From contig BPJO01000004.1 of the NCBI GenBank assembly GCA_026004655.1, positions 124,001 through 188,000 of the forward strand: 64,000 nucleotides of DNA, given 5' to 3'. The DNA is from Phycisphaerae bacterium. GTDB lineage: Bacteria > Planctomycetota > Phycisphaerae > Tepidisphaerales > Tepidisphaeraceae. Position numbers and translations under genes: made by a program. The stretch's first letter is position 1; each line of letters starts with the position of its first letter. Shown here piece after piece: positions 6,442 to 16,365 of this stretch. The notes below the pieces were generated by a model that searched no databases, had not been told where the DNA came from, and saw nothing but the letters and a program-made list of their open reading frames with translations.

Positions 6442-9400
6442 GGCCGTGGTTTGCCGTGCTCGTGAGAGCACGGAAAGTTCTGATGAGCTTACGCAAACTT
6501 CCTTGGTGGTTAGCTTCAATGGGGCCGTGCTCGTGAGAGCACGGAAAGGATCGGATTGCGTCCGCGACAGACGATACTCCGCTTCAATGGGGCCGTGCTC
6601 GTGAGAGCACGGAAAGGAGCCGACTGGTTCAGGAAGCACCTAAAGCGAGCTTCAATGGGGCCGTGCTCGTGAGAGCACGGAAAGGGATCGGTCGGTCGGT
6701 CGGAGCTGGTCGGTCGGATGGCTTCAATGGGGCCGTGCTCGTGAGAGCACGGAAAGGGCGTGCTTGTGTGCTCGAGCACCGGTTATCGCGCTTCAATGGG
6801 GCCGTGCTCGTGAGAGCACGGAAAGCTTTCAGTCGTGGTCCGGATTGAGTGAAGTTAATGCTTCAATGGGGCCGTGCTCGTGAGAGCACGGAAAGTCTCA
6901 TGTCGGCGATCCGGCCGAAATCGGCCCAAAGCTTCAATGGGGCCGTGCTCGTGAGAGCACGGAAAGGTCGGAAGACCGTGTACTGATCTGTTACGGTACG
7001 GCTTCAATGGGGCCGTGCTCGTGAGAGCACGGAAAGCGAAGGACTTCCGGACACACCGCAGCTACGCTTCAATGGGGCCGTGCTCGTGAGAGCACGGAAA
7101 GCGATGCGATGTCGCGCCGGACGAACCCGGCTGCCTTCAATGGGGCCGTGCTCGTGAGAGCACGGAAAGGACTTCGGATCCGATACGCCGAAACTCGACC
7201 GCCTTCAATGGGGCCGTGCTCGTGAGAGCACGGAAAGCGTGACACGGTAGTCGGCGTACGATTCCCAGCCTTCAATGGGGCCGTGCTCGTGAGAGCACGG
7301 AAAGGATGACACGATCGTCAGTCGGAGACACGTACGCTTCAATGGGGCCGTGCTCGTGAGAGCACGGAAAGGACGACTTCCGCCGCGGCACGATTCGACA
7401 CCTTCAATGGGGCCGTGCTCGTGAGAGCACGGAAAGTGTCCGACTTCGCGGCAGAATCTTCGTATCCTTCAATGGGGCCGTGCTCGTGAGAGCACGGAAA
7501 GGTCGGTACGTCTCTGGACGAGCTGCGTCGCCTTCAATGGGGCCGTGCTCGTGAGAGCACGGAAAGACGGTGTCGAGTCTGCACCGTTCGTGCCGAGCTT
7601 CAATGGGGCCGTGCTCGTGAGAGCACGGAAAGGATCCTGACGGATGCTCACCGAGCAATGTCCCTTCAATGGGGCCGTGCTCGTGAGAGCACGGAAAGCT
7701 TCTCTTCGACGGACTTCGACGTTCGCGACCTTCAATGGGGCCGTGCTCGTGAGAGCACGGAAAGGATGCGCTGTCGGCAATCGCCGCGTCGCAAACCCTT
7801 CAATGGGGCCGTGCTCGTGAGAGCACGGAAAGACGTCACATTCCGTAGATCGACAGTCTTGCCTTCAATGGGGCCGTGCTCGTGAGAGCACGGAAAGGTA
7901 AGGTTCGACGGATTGCGTCAACGAACGACCTTCAATGGGGCCGTGCTCGTGAGAGCACGGAAAGGCGATCCGGCTCAGTCGACCCGAGGTTGTCCCTTCA
8001 ATGGGGCCGTGCTCGTGAGAGCACGGAAAGTCATGTCTTGGACGTATCTGATCGAACGTCCCTTCAATGGGGCCGTGCTCGTGAGAGCACGGAAAGGATC
8101 GGCATACCGAAAAGCCTGACGCCTTCAATGGGGCCGTGCTCGTGAGAGCACGGAAAGGGCCAGAGTCTGATACGGATCGTCGGATCGCTCCGCCTTCAAT
8201 GGGGCCGTGCTCGTGAGAGCACGGAAAGCGGATGCGGGATCACGTCCATCGCTTCAATGGGGCCGTGCTCGTGAGAGCACGGAAAGTGACATTCCGGGAA
8301 CCCTACCTTCAATGGGGCCGTGCTCGTGAGAGCACGGAAAGCGTCGACACTCCAGCGGCGTCCGCTCCACGTCCTTCAATGGGGCCGTGCTCGTGAGAGC
8401 ACGGAAAGGCGCGATAAGGACCTGCGTTCTCGGTGGATGACGCCTTCAATGGGGCCGTGCTCGTGAGAGCACGGAAAGGGCATGTCGAATCTTAGCCGAA
8501 GCTGTAGCGCCTTCAATGGGGCCGTGCTCGTGAGAGCACGGAAAGGGCGCATCACTATGCGTCGGATGTTGCACCTTCAATGGGGCCGTGCTCGTGAGAG
8601 CACGGAAAGCGTCGAACCAGTCTGCCGACGCCGTACGCACCTTCAATGGGGCCGTGCTCGTGAGAGCACGGAAAGATGTCCCATCATGCGTCGTTCGACC
8701 ACCTTCAATGGGGCCGTGCTCGTGAGAGCACGGAAAGAAGTCGTCATGGCGACATTCCGAAGGTTTCGCGCCTTCAATGGGGCCGTGCTCGTGAGAGCAC
8801 GGAAAGGTGCGTCTGTTGACTGCCGCAGTCGATCACCTTCAATGGGGCCGTGCTCGTGAGAGCACGGAAAGCCGAAGTGCGGCCGTGCCACCGCAACGCC
8901 TTCAATGGGGCCGTGCTCGTGAGAGCACGGAAAGATGTCGTGCTCCGACGATCACTCGAAGTCCCTTCAATGGGGCCGTGCTCGTGAGAGCACGGAAAGG
9001 CGATTGGTCGAACGAACCGATACCTGCGCGGCCTTCAATGGGGCCGTGCTCGTGAGAGCACGGAAAGTGCATACGCATCGATACCGTGGGATCGACACGC
9101 TTCAATGGGGCCGTGCTCGTGAGAGCACGGAAAGCGATGCTGTCCCTGCGAGACAGGTCGCAACTGCCTTCAATGGGGCCGTGCTCGTGAGAGCACGGAA
9201 AGCGAGTTGACGCAAACACGGATACACCGGACGGCTTCAATGGGGCCGTGCTCGTGAGAGCACGGAAAGATGCTCAATGCGGTCACGAATGGTACATCCG
9301 GCTTCAATGGGGCCGTGCTCGTGAGAGCACGGAAAGGTATGCGATGATCGCGAAGGACTGTGATGCCCTTCAATGGGGCCGTGCTCGTGAGAGCACGGAA

Positions 9401-12400
9401 AGCTGAACGGGAGACGTGCGCACTTGTCACGCAGCCTTCAATGGGGCCGTGCTCGTGAGAGCACGGAAAGGCTCGGTGACGCAGTTTCTCGACCTACTGA
9501 GCCTTCAATGGGGCCGTGCTCGTGAGAGCACGGAAAGCATGATAAACCGAAATGGACAACGATCACCTTCAATGGGGCCGTGCTCGTGAGAGCACGGAAA
9601 GCGGCCAGCGCGGATGGTTCTTGCCCTTCAATGGGGCCGTGCTCGTGAGAGCACGGAAAGCGGATCGAGTCGGAACGAGTCGGAGCAATCCTTCAATGGG
9701 GCCGTGCTCGTGAGAGCACGGAAAGTCATCGAGTGCCGATGCTCGTCGACTCGATGCCTTCAATGGGGCCGTGCTCGTGAGAGCACGGAAAGGCGAAGAT
9801 GTCCCTGTGGACCACTTCGAATTGCCTTCAATGGGGCCGTGCTCGTGAGAGCACGGAAAGGCAGCCGGACGGACTATGCCGGATCAGCCGGATCCTTCAA
9901 TGGGGCCGTGCTCGTGAGAGCACGGAAAGGAGAATGCCGGAATCGTGCTCGACCATTCGTGCCCTTCAATGGGGCCGTGCTCGTGAGAGCACGGAAAGGG
10001 ACGCAGTATAAGTTCCTCCGGCAATCTTCGCCCTTCAATGGGGCCGTGCTCGTGAGAGCACGGAAAGAACGTACACGGTGCCGTGCCGTTCCCTGCGAAG
10101 CGCTTCAATGGGGCCGTGCTCGTGAGAGCACGGAAAGCAAGTTGCCGATCGTTCCGACGGACTCTGCTTCAATGGGGCCGTGCTCGTGAGAGCACGGAAA
10201 GGATCCACGATGTCCGAGCTGGTCCGACGTATCGCTTCAATGGGGCCGTGCTCGTGAGAGCACGGAAAGTCGCGAGAAGTGCTTCGAACCGTACAACTGT
10301 CGCTTCAATGGGGCCGTGCTCGTGAGAGCACGGAAAGGCTGCTCGGAGACATCGCCGGCTCCGAGTCTGGCTTCAATGGGGCCGTGCTCGTGAGAGCACG
10401 GAAAGGATCGCAAGCGCGACGATTCCGTGCCTGAGGCTTCAATGGGGCCGTGCTCGTGAGAGCACGGAAAGTATCTCGACATTTCGCGGCACGCCGATAT
10501 CGCTTCAATGGGGCCGTGCTCGTGAGAGCACGGAAAGCAGCAGGTGACGTGCTGTTCGTGACGATGCGGCTTCAATGGGGCCGTGCTCGTGAGAGCACGG
10601 AAAGTGCAGTAGTCGAAGTGGACATCCGCAATCATGCTTCAATGGGGCCGTGCTCGTGAGAGCACGGAAAGTAGGGCAGGAGATAGTCGGCCCGGCAGTT
10701 CGCGCTTCAATGGGGCCGTGCTCGTGAGAGCACGGAAAGGAGTTCGTAGACCGGATACTGCCGACCGAGACGGCTTCAATGGGGCCGTGCTCGTGAGAGC
10801 ACGGAAAGGTAGATCCTATGTTACTGGTATTGCGTCATCGCGCTTCAATGGGGCCGTGCTCGTGAGAGCACGGAAAGAAACATCGAAGAACGTAGTATAA
10901 CCATTGCGGGCTTCAATGGGGCCGTGCTCGTGAGAGCACGGAAAGCCTACGCATACGCCTACTCGTTCTGCGGATGTCGCTTCAATGGGGCCGTGCTCGT
11001 GAGAGCACGGAAAGCGACAGATGACGGCGTACTTGACGACTTATCGACGCTTCAATGGGGCCGTGCTCGTGAGAGCACGGAAAGGTCCGGATCGGTGAGA
11101 CGGGAGTTGCCCGGTCAAGCTTCAATGGGGCCGTGCTCGTGAGAGCACGGAAAGTAGCCGAAAGCCTTCGTATTTCCGAATCAGCCTTCAATGGGGCCGT
11201 GCTCGTGAGAGCACGGAAAGCCGAGCCGGCGAGCCGACCGAGCCGACGTCCGACCGCTTCAATGGGGCCGTGCTCGTGAGAGCACGGAAAGGGCAGATCC
11301 TCTGATGCGTTTCGCTGAAAATGCTTCAATGGGGCCGTGCTCGTGAGAGCACGGAAAGACGAGCTCGGGCGAACGACTGTCAAACCGGCGTGCCGCTTCA
11401 ATGGGGCCGTGCTCGTGAGAGCACGGAAAGTCGAGCGTCCACCGACCGACCGGCCGAGCTGACCGCTTCAATGGGGCCGTGCTCGTGAGAGCACGGAAAG
11501 CGAGCTTCGCGCACGACGTGCTGAATCGCGTCGCTTCAATGGGGCCGTGCTCGTGAGAGCACGGAAAGGTCTAGCGACACAAGTAAAATTTGTCGATTAC
11601 GCTTCAATGGGGCCGTGCTCGTGAGAGCACGGAAAGCACGTCTGCGGACTGGTCGTTTACGCAGCTCAGCTTCAATGGGGCCGTGCTCGTGAGAGCACGG
11701 AAAGGCGGGATTGATACCGCGGTCAGACTGCGCCTTCAATGGGGCCGTGCTCGTGAGAGCACGGAAAGGCGGATGAACCGGCCTCGAACCGGCGTAGCTT
11801 CAATGGGGCCGTGCTCGTGAGAGCACGGAAAGGATTCGCGATGCGCGATTCCAACGGATCGCCGCTTCAATGGGGCCGTGCTCGTGAGAGCACGGAAAGT
11901 GCGGTACGAGGTCTCGATCCGTCGTGAACGCTTCAATGGGGCCGTGCTCGTGAGAGCACGGAAAGGACGACTCGACGACCGGGGCGTACTCGATCCGCTT
12001 CAATGGGGCCGTGCTCGTGAGAGCACGGAAAGCAACTGGATCGTACCGCCGCGGATCTGGCTTCAATGGGGCCGTGCTCGTGAGAGCACGGAAAGAGATT
12101 GCGTTCGATGCGGACTAACGGTTACGCTTCAATGGGGCCGTGCTCGTGAGAGCACGGAAAGTTGCGGTCAGAAGACGGCTGTAACTTCGGCTTCAATGGG
12201 GCCGTGCTCGTGAGAGCACGGAAAGGACAGAGACGGATCGCGTACTCCGAGTCAGCGCTTCAATGGGGCCGTGCTCGTGAGAGCACGGAAAGCAGTCAGG
12301 TCGCGGTAGGCACAGGTACGCTCCCGTGCGCTTCAATGGGGCCGTGCTCGTGAGAGCACGGAAAGAATCGTTCGGTTAATCCTGAGATATCTGCTGGCTT

Positions 12401-12567
12401 CAATGGGGCCGTGCTCGTGAGAGCACGGAAAGCATCCGGCGTCGACGCGAATACGGGTGAATCGAGCTTCAATGGGGCCGTGCTCGTGAGAGCACGGAAA
12501 GCGCAAGCTCCGGCGAACGTGCATGCCGACCGCTTCAATGGGGCCGTGCTCGTGAGAGCACGGAAAG
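6442..12567 (-). CRISPR. Large CRISPR array, 92 repeats (91 intact, 1 degenerate)
   Basis: I placed 91 full 36-bp repeats, starting at 6513, 6581, 6649 and so on to 12532, and a degenerate one at 6442-6477 that keeps only its last 25 bases. On the plus strand each holds CCGTGCTCGTGAGAGCACGG, an 8-bp perfect stem with a 4-base loop, preceded by CTTCAATGGGG and followed by AAAG. Read on the minus strand the repeat ends in ATTGAAGC or ATTGAAGG, the usual crRNA 5' handle. Transcription is therefore on the minus strand, the leader is beyond 12567 and the degenerate repeat is the distal end. Spacers are 19-37 nt, mostly 28-35. The first plus-strand base of the repeat is G in 50 copies and C in 41; all other positions looked constant. 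Confidence 0.99.
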
Positions 12568-12797
12568 TCTTTGCGATATAAGTGGGTTGTACAGCTAAAC
12601 TTAGGCTGGGTCCTGCGAGAGGTGCCGCAAGTTCGAGATTTGTTGGGTTTGCGATTGTCACTTGAAATAACCATAAGTATTTTTATTTCAAAGAGTTCGC
12701 ACGGGTGCGGGGTTTGACGTACCACCTAACCATTTGAATCGATTTTATCTTGCCTCAGTGATTGAGTAAAGAAGAAAAGAGGGGACTGGGTGAGGTT
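12568..12797 (-). promoter_or_regulatory. Probable CRISPR leader
   Basis: This AT-richer stretch lies at the leader-proximal end of the array and has no gene. It contains an inverted repeat, TTGAAATAA at 12662-12670 and TTATTTCAA at 12683-12691, about 95-124 bp from the first repeat, which could be a protein-binding site or a weak hairpin. I could not pick a convincing -35/-10 pair for the minus-strand promoter. The same stretch must also hold the plus-strand promoter of the glycosyltransferase gene that begins at 12798. Confidence 0.55.
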
Positions 12798-13967
12798 ATG
12801 ATAGTTGAAATGATAGATCAAGTGGAGTACGGCGTGTTGTGGGGTTATGGATTAGTGATTTTAGGGGTTTGGTTTTTAGTGTGGCTTGGAATGGTGAAGG
12901 GTCAGTCTCGATTGGATTTGAGGCGGGGAAAGGAATTTCAGTTGGAGAAATGTCCTCGAGTGACGGTGGTGGTGGCGTGTCGAAATGAGCAGGATCATAT
13001 CCGGGAATGTGTAGAAGGGGTATTGAGTCAGGATTATCCGGATCTGGAGCTAGTTGTAGTGAATGATCGGAGTGAAGACGGTACTGGGGAAGTACTAAGA
13101 GGGATCAAGGATAATCGGTTAAAAGTTTTGGAAGTTGAAGAATTACCTGCAGGTTGGTTTGGGAAAACACATGCGATGTGGTTGGGTGCGCAAGTTGGGG
13201 GAGGGGAATGGCTAGTATTCACAGATTCGGACACGCGGTTGTGCGAGGGTGCGTTGCGGGAAGGGATAGGGGTGGGAGTGATTCGAGATTTTGACATGGT
13301 GAGTTTAATACCGAGGTTTCGAACGAGGGGGTTTGCAGACAGTTTGTTGACGCCGTTGTGTGGGATGGTGACAAGCGGGATGTATTCGATGATGTTTGCG
13401 AACAATCCGCAGCTCCCTGGGGTGGCGTTTGCGTGTGGGCAATATATGGCGATTCGACGCGAAGCGTACGATCGAGTGGGAGGATGGGAGTCTTTAAAGG
13501 GTTATCCGTCAGATGACGTTGAGATGGCAAGGCTTATGAAACGGATGGGTATGCGTCCGCGGGTGGGTTGGGGGCAGGATCTGGTGGAGGCGAGGATGTA
13601 TGATGGTTGGGGGCAGGTATATCGTGGTTGGTCCCGAAATCTGATTATGGCAAGTCGGGGTCGTCCGTGGCGTGTGTTGGGCGTGGTGATGTTTTTGTTG
13701 TTAGGGGTAATATCGAGTTTTGCCGCGTTGGGATGGGGTTTGTGGCAGGGGAATCGGGGTTGGGTGTTTTTGTCGCTGGGCCATATGGCATTGATTACGG
13801 TCGTGTTGTGGTCAGGATATGGGAGAGGGCGGTTTCAGCGTTTTTATTCGTTTTTATGGCCGGTGGGAGTGTTGTTACTGTTGGTGATTTTGATTCGATC
13901 ATTGCATTTGTGTTGGCGTGGGGTTATGGAATGGCGTGGGGTTTATTATTCGTTACGAACCGCGTAG
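12798..13967 (+). CDS. Membrane-bound family 2 glycosyltransferase (HpnB-like)
   Basis: This protein of about 389 residues has an N-terminal membrane segment (GVLWGYGLVILGVWFLVWLG) and a GT-A catalytic domain at about residues 45-280. The catalytic domain shows VVVACRNEQDHIRECVEGVL, then LVVVNDRSEDGT, then the DxD-type FTDSDT. Three C-terminal membrane segments follow (VMFLLLGVISSFAALGWGL, HMALITVVLW, LWPVGVLLLLVILI). The layout matches HpnB-like transferases that work on lipid-linked acceptors; donor and acceptor are unknown. I chose ATG at 12798 with GTGAGG just upstream, over a TTG at 12762. Codon use is strongly G-rich and C-poor, as in the next two genes. Confidence 0.8.
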   Translation: MIVEMIDQVEYGVLWGYGLVILGVWFLVWLGMVKGQSRLDLRRGKEFQLEKCPRVTVVVACRNEQDHIRECVEGVLSQDYPDLELVVVNDRSEDGTGEVLRGIKDNRLKVLEVEELPAGWFGKTHAMWLGAQVGGGEWLVFTDSDTRLCEGALREGIGVGVIRDFDMVSLIPRFRTRGFADSLLTPLCGMVTSGMYSMMFANNPQLPGVAFACGQYMAIRREAYDRVGGWESLKGYPSDDVEMARLMKRMGMRPRVGWGQDLVEARMYDGWGQVYRGWSRNLIMASRGRPWRVLGVVMFLLLGVISSFAALGWGLWQGNRGWVFLSLGHMALITVVLWSGYGRGRFQRFYSFLWPVGVLLLLVILIRSLHLCWRGVMEWRGVYYSLRTA

Positions 13968-13985
13968 GGAGAAAAAGGATCGGGA

Positions 13986-14867
13986 ATGAGCAAGGGATTT
14001 ATACAGGATTTGGGAAATGATGTTGAGATGCACGGGTCATTGCCTCGGCTGGTGGTGAAACACCGGACGGCAAGTGGGGAGATGTTTTTACATGGATCTC
14101 ATATTACGAGTTGGTGTCCTACCGGTTGTGAAGAAGTATTATATTTGAGTCCTCGGTCACAATTTAGTCCTGGGGCGGCGATACGGGGGGGAGTTCCGAT
14201 TTGCTTTCCGTGGTTTGGGCCGCATGTGCAGGATGCGTCGCTTCCGACGCACGGTTTTGCGAGGACGTTGCCCTGGGAGCCGGTGGAACATTTGAGTCGC
14301 GAGGACGGAGTGACCATTCATACGAGACTCAGGAGTAATGCGAATTCGGAAGGACGCGGTAATCAGTTTGTGATTGATTATCACGTGACATTTGGTCCCA
14401 AGCTGAGGATGCGTTTCATCATCAATAACGTTGGTAAACAGGGATTTGATTTTGAATTGGCGTTGCATGCCTATCTAGCGGTTAGTGATGTGAGAAACAT
14501 CCGTGTCGGTGGACTGGAGGGGGTGGAGTACGTGGACAAAGCTGACGGGATGAGACGTAAAAGACAGTCGGAACAGTGGTTGAATCTGGAAGGTGAGACA
14601 GATCGGGTATACATGGGTGTGGAGTCGGGTTGTGTTGTGGAGGATACGGGTTGGGCAAGGCGGATACTTGTAGAAAAATCGAACTCCCGTTCGACAGTGA
14701 TCTGGAATCCTTGTGAGACAAAGGCAGAACAGTTGAAAGATCTAGGGGCAGAGAACTGGCGTGGATTTGTTTGTGTGGAACCGGGGAATGTGGGTGAGAA
14801 CAAGGTGCATCTGGAACCGGGGGGACGTCATGAAATGGCTGCAACGATCGGTGTAGAAGGAATGTAA
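13986..14867 (+). CDS. D-hexose-6-phosphate mutarotase (YeaD-like)
   Basis: This 293-residue protein is an aldose 1-epimerase-fold enzyme of the YeaD group, which interconverts alpha and beta anomers of hexose 6-phosphates. Typical marks are GEMFLHGSHITSWCP, GAAIRGGVPICFPWFGPH (substrate-binding arginine and catalytic-site histidine region), LPTHGFARTLPWE with its catalytic-type histidine, and FVCVEPGNV near the C-terminus with the conserved glutamate. Length is normal for the family. ATG at 13986 follows a GGAG/AAGGA region and lies 18 bp after the glycosyltransferase stop. It ends 2 bp before the SDR gene, so the three form an operon. Confidence 0.85.
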   Translation: MSKGFIQDLGNDVEMHGSLPRLVVKHRTASGEMFLHGSHITSWCPTGCEEVLYLSPRSQFSPGAAIRGGVPICFPWFGPHVQDASLPTHGFARTLPWEPVEHLSREDGVTIHTRLRSNANSEGRGNQFVIDYHVTFGPKLRMRFIINNVGKQGFDFELALHAYLAVSDVRNIRVGGLEGVEYVDKADGMRRKRQSEQWLNLEGETDRVYMGVESGCVVEDTGWARRILVEKSNSRSTVIWNPCETKAEQLKDLGAENWRGFVCVEPGNVGENKVHLEPGGRHEMAATIGVEGM

Positions 14868-14869
14868 AG

Positions 14870-15571
14870 ATGGGTTATCCGGTAGCGATCATCACGGGGG
14901 CAGGTCGGGGTATTGGTCGTGCGACGGCTGTGCGATTGGCCAAAGAGGGGTATGTTTGTGTGGGTGTGAGTCGTTCGAAAGAGGAAGTTACAGAGACGGC
15001 GAGGCTTTGTGGGGGGGATTCGTTGGGACTGGTGGGAGATGTGTGTGAGCCCGGGGATGTGGTCCGGGTGGTGGAAAGTGTGGAAAAGCGATTTGGTCGG
15101 ATTGATGTATTAATCAACAATGCTGGATACGCGCCGCTGATACCCTTTGAACAGATGAATGACGGGCTGTGGGAGAAGGTGATTCAGACGAATCTGACGG
15201 GGACGTATCGTTTTTCGCGAGCGGTTTGGCCGACGATGTTGCGACAAAAAGGAGGGGCGATTGTGAACGTGTCATCGGAGGCATCAAGAGATCCTTTTGA
15301 GGGATTCAGTGCTTACGGGTCGGCGAAGGCGGGGGTTAATCTGTTCACCCGTGCGTTAGCCCGGGAAGGGGATCGGGCGGGGATTCGGGTTTACTGTGTC
15401 GCGCCGGCCGGAGTAGAAACGGGAATGTTGCGACAGTTGTTGACGGTGGAGCAGTTGCCGACGGAGCAGGTGCTAAGTCCGGAGGATGTAGCGAACGTGA
15501 TCTTATCATGTGTCAAAGGGGATTTACGATATACGATCGGGGAAACGATTTATCTGCATCGTCGGATATAA
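14870..15571 (+). CDS. Short-chain dehydrogenase/reductase
   Basis: This is a 233-residue classical SDR with a Rossmann fold. It shows the nucleotide-binding GxxxGxG as GAGRGIG at residues 11-17, NNAG near residue 83, a catalytic Ser in IVNVSSEAS, and the YxxxK pair in YGSAKAG. The post-active-site loop is VAPAGVETGM. The arginine after the first strand (SRSKEE) suggests NADP(H) preference. The substrate is not evident; its position behind the glycosyltransferase and mutarotase suggests sugar or lipid metabolism. The start follows the mutarotase stop by 2 bp with GAAGGAA upstream. Confidence 0.88.
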   Translation: MGYPVAIITGAGRGIGRATAVRLAKEGYVCVGVSRSKEEVTETARLCGGDSLGLVGDVCEPGDVVRVVESVEKRFGRIDVLINNAGYAPLIPFEQMNDGLWEKVIQTNLTGTYRFSRAVWPTMLRQKGGAIVNVSSEASRDPFEGFSAYGSAKAGVNLFTRALAREGDRAGIRVYCVAPAGVETGMLRQLLTVEQLPTEQVLSPEDVANVILSCVKGDLRYTIGETIYLHRRI

Positions 15572-15732
15572 AGATTCGACAAGGGTGTCTGTAGCGGCAC
15601 ATATCCGGATCGATTTTCAAAAAGCGATGTGCATACATAAAAAACTGTGGAACTCCACCGGATTGACGTAGCGATCAATGAAACTAGCAGGGGTATGTGA
15701 TACCGGTTTCGTCGCGGAATGAATCGCGTATT

Positions 15733-16365
15733 TCATCTTTTGCCAGCGATAACGATCTGGTGTCCCGACAGTTGTGGAAGCAAGACTGGGTAAGTCTGGA
15801 TCGCCCATTTTTGTTGAGCAGATTTTGAAAGATCAGCTAATTCTTGCGATAGTTTGGGGCCTTTCATAGCCAGGAGTCGACCGGAAGGTTTTAACAAATG
15901 ATCGCACCAGCCCAAGAGCGTTTGCATATCAGCTACAGCACGGGCAGTGATCATATCAAAGGTTTGATCGACGGTTTCGATGCGAGCATGAAGGGTTTGG
16001 ATATTCTTCAGACCCAGGCTTTGGCAGATCTGTTCAACCGCACTGAGCTTTTTTCGGGTTGAATCGATAAGAGTTACCCGAAGATCGGGACGTGCGATGG
16101 CTAGAATAACGCCAGGAATACCCCCACCGGTTCCTACATCCGCCAGGGTATAAGTGTGCTGATCGATCGGGGGCAGAAACGGCCAAAGGGTCAGTGCGTC
16201 GGCGATATGTTTGACTTCGGCCTGTGCGCGGTCGGTGATGCGCGTCAGATTAAGATATTGATTTTTTTCGATCAACGCATCGAGATAGGCATCTAACTGC
16301 ATGAGCTGTTGCTCACGAAGCCGATAATCAGTCAATCGTAGCCACAAATCGTGTGCGGTCGTCAT
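15733..16365 (-). CDS. rsmG: 16S rRNA (guanine527-N7)-methyltransferase RsmG
   Basis: This 210-residue SAM-dependent methyltransferase modifies G527 of 16S rRNA. The N-terminal helices carry YLNLTRI (a family hallmark), the SAM site reads LADVGTGGGIPGVILAI at about residues 73-90, and RVTLIDSTRKKLSAVEQI follows. The domain ends with ITARAVADMQTLLGW and LLAMKGP, typical of RsmG/GidB. The ATG at 16365 overlaps the stop of the upstream phosphatase gene (ATGA), so the two are coupled. It has no gidA or parA neighbour here. Confidence 0.93.
   Translation of the reverse strand: MTTAHDLWLRLTDYRLREQQLMQLDAYLDALIEKNQYLNLTRITDRAQAEVKHIADALTLWPFLPPIDQHTYTLADVGTGGGIPGVILAIARPDLRVTLIDSTRKKLSAVEQICQSLGLKNIQTLHARIETVDQTFDMITARAVADMQTLLGWCDHLLKPSGRLLAMKGPKLSQELADLSKSAQQKWAIQTYPVLLPQLSGHQIVIAGKR

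Noticed and set aside
6442-12567. Reading the array as plus-strand transcribed
   Set aside because: The ATTGAAGC/G handle appears only on the minus strand, and the degenerate repeat is at the low-coordinate end, so the leader is at the high-coordinate end.
6500-12660. Many overlapping reading frames on both strands through the CRISPR array, encoding repeated FNGAVLVRARK or SHEHGPIEA units
   Set aside because: They are translations of the 36-bp repeat and change frame with each spacer; they have no ribosome binding sites and are an artefact of the array.
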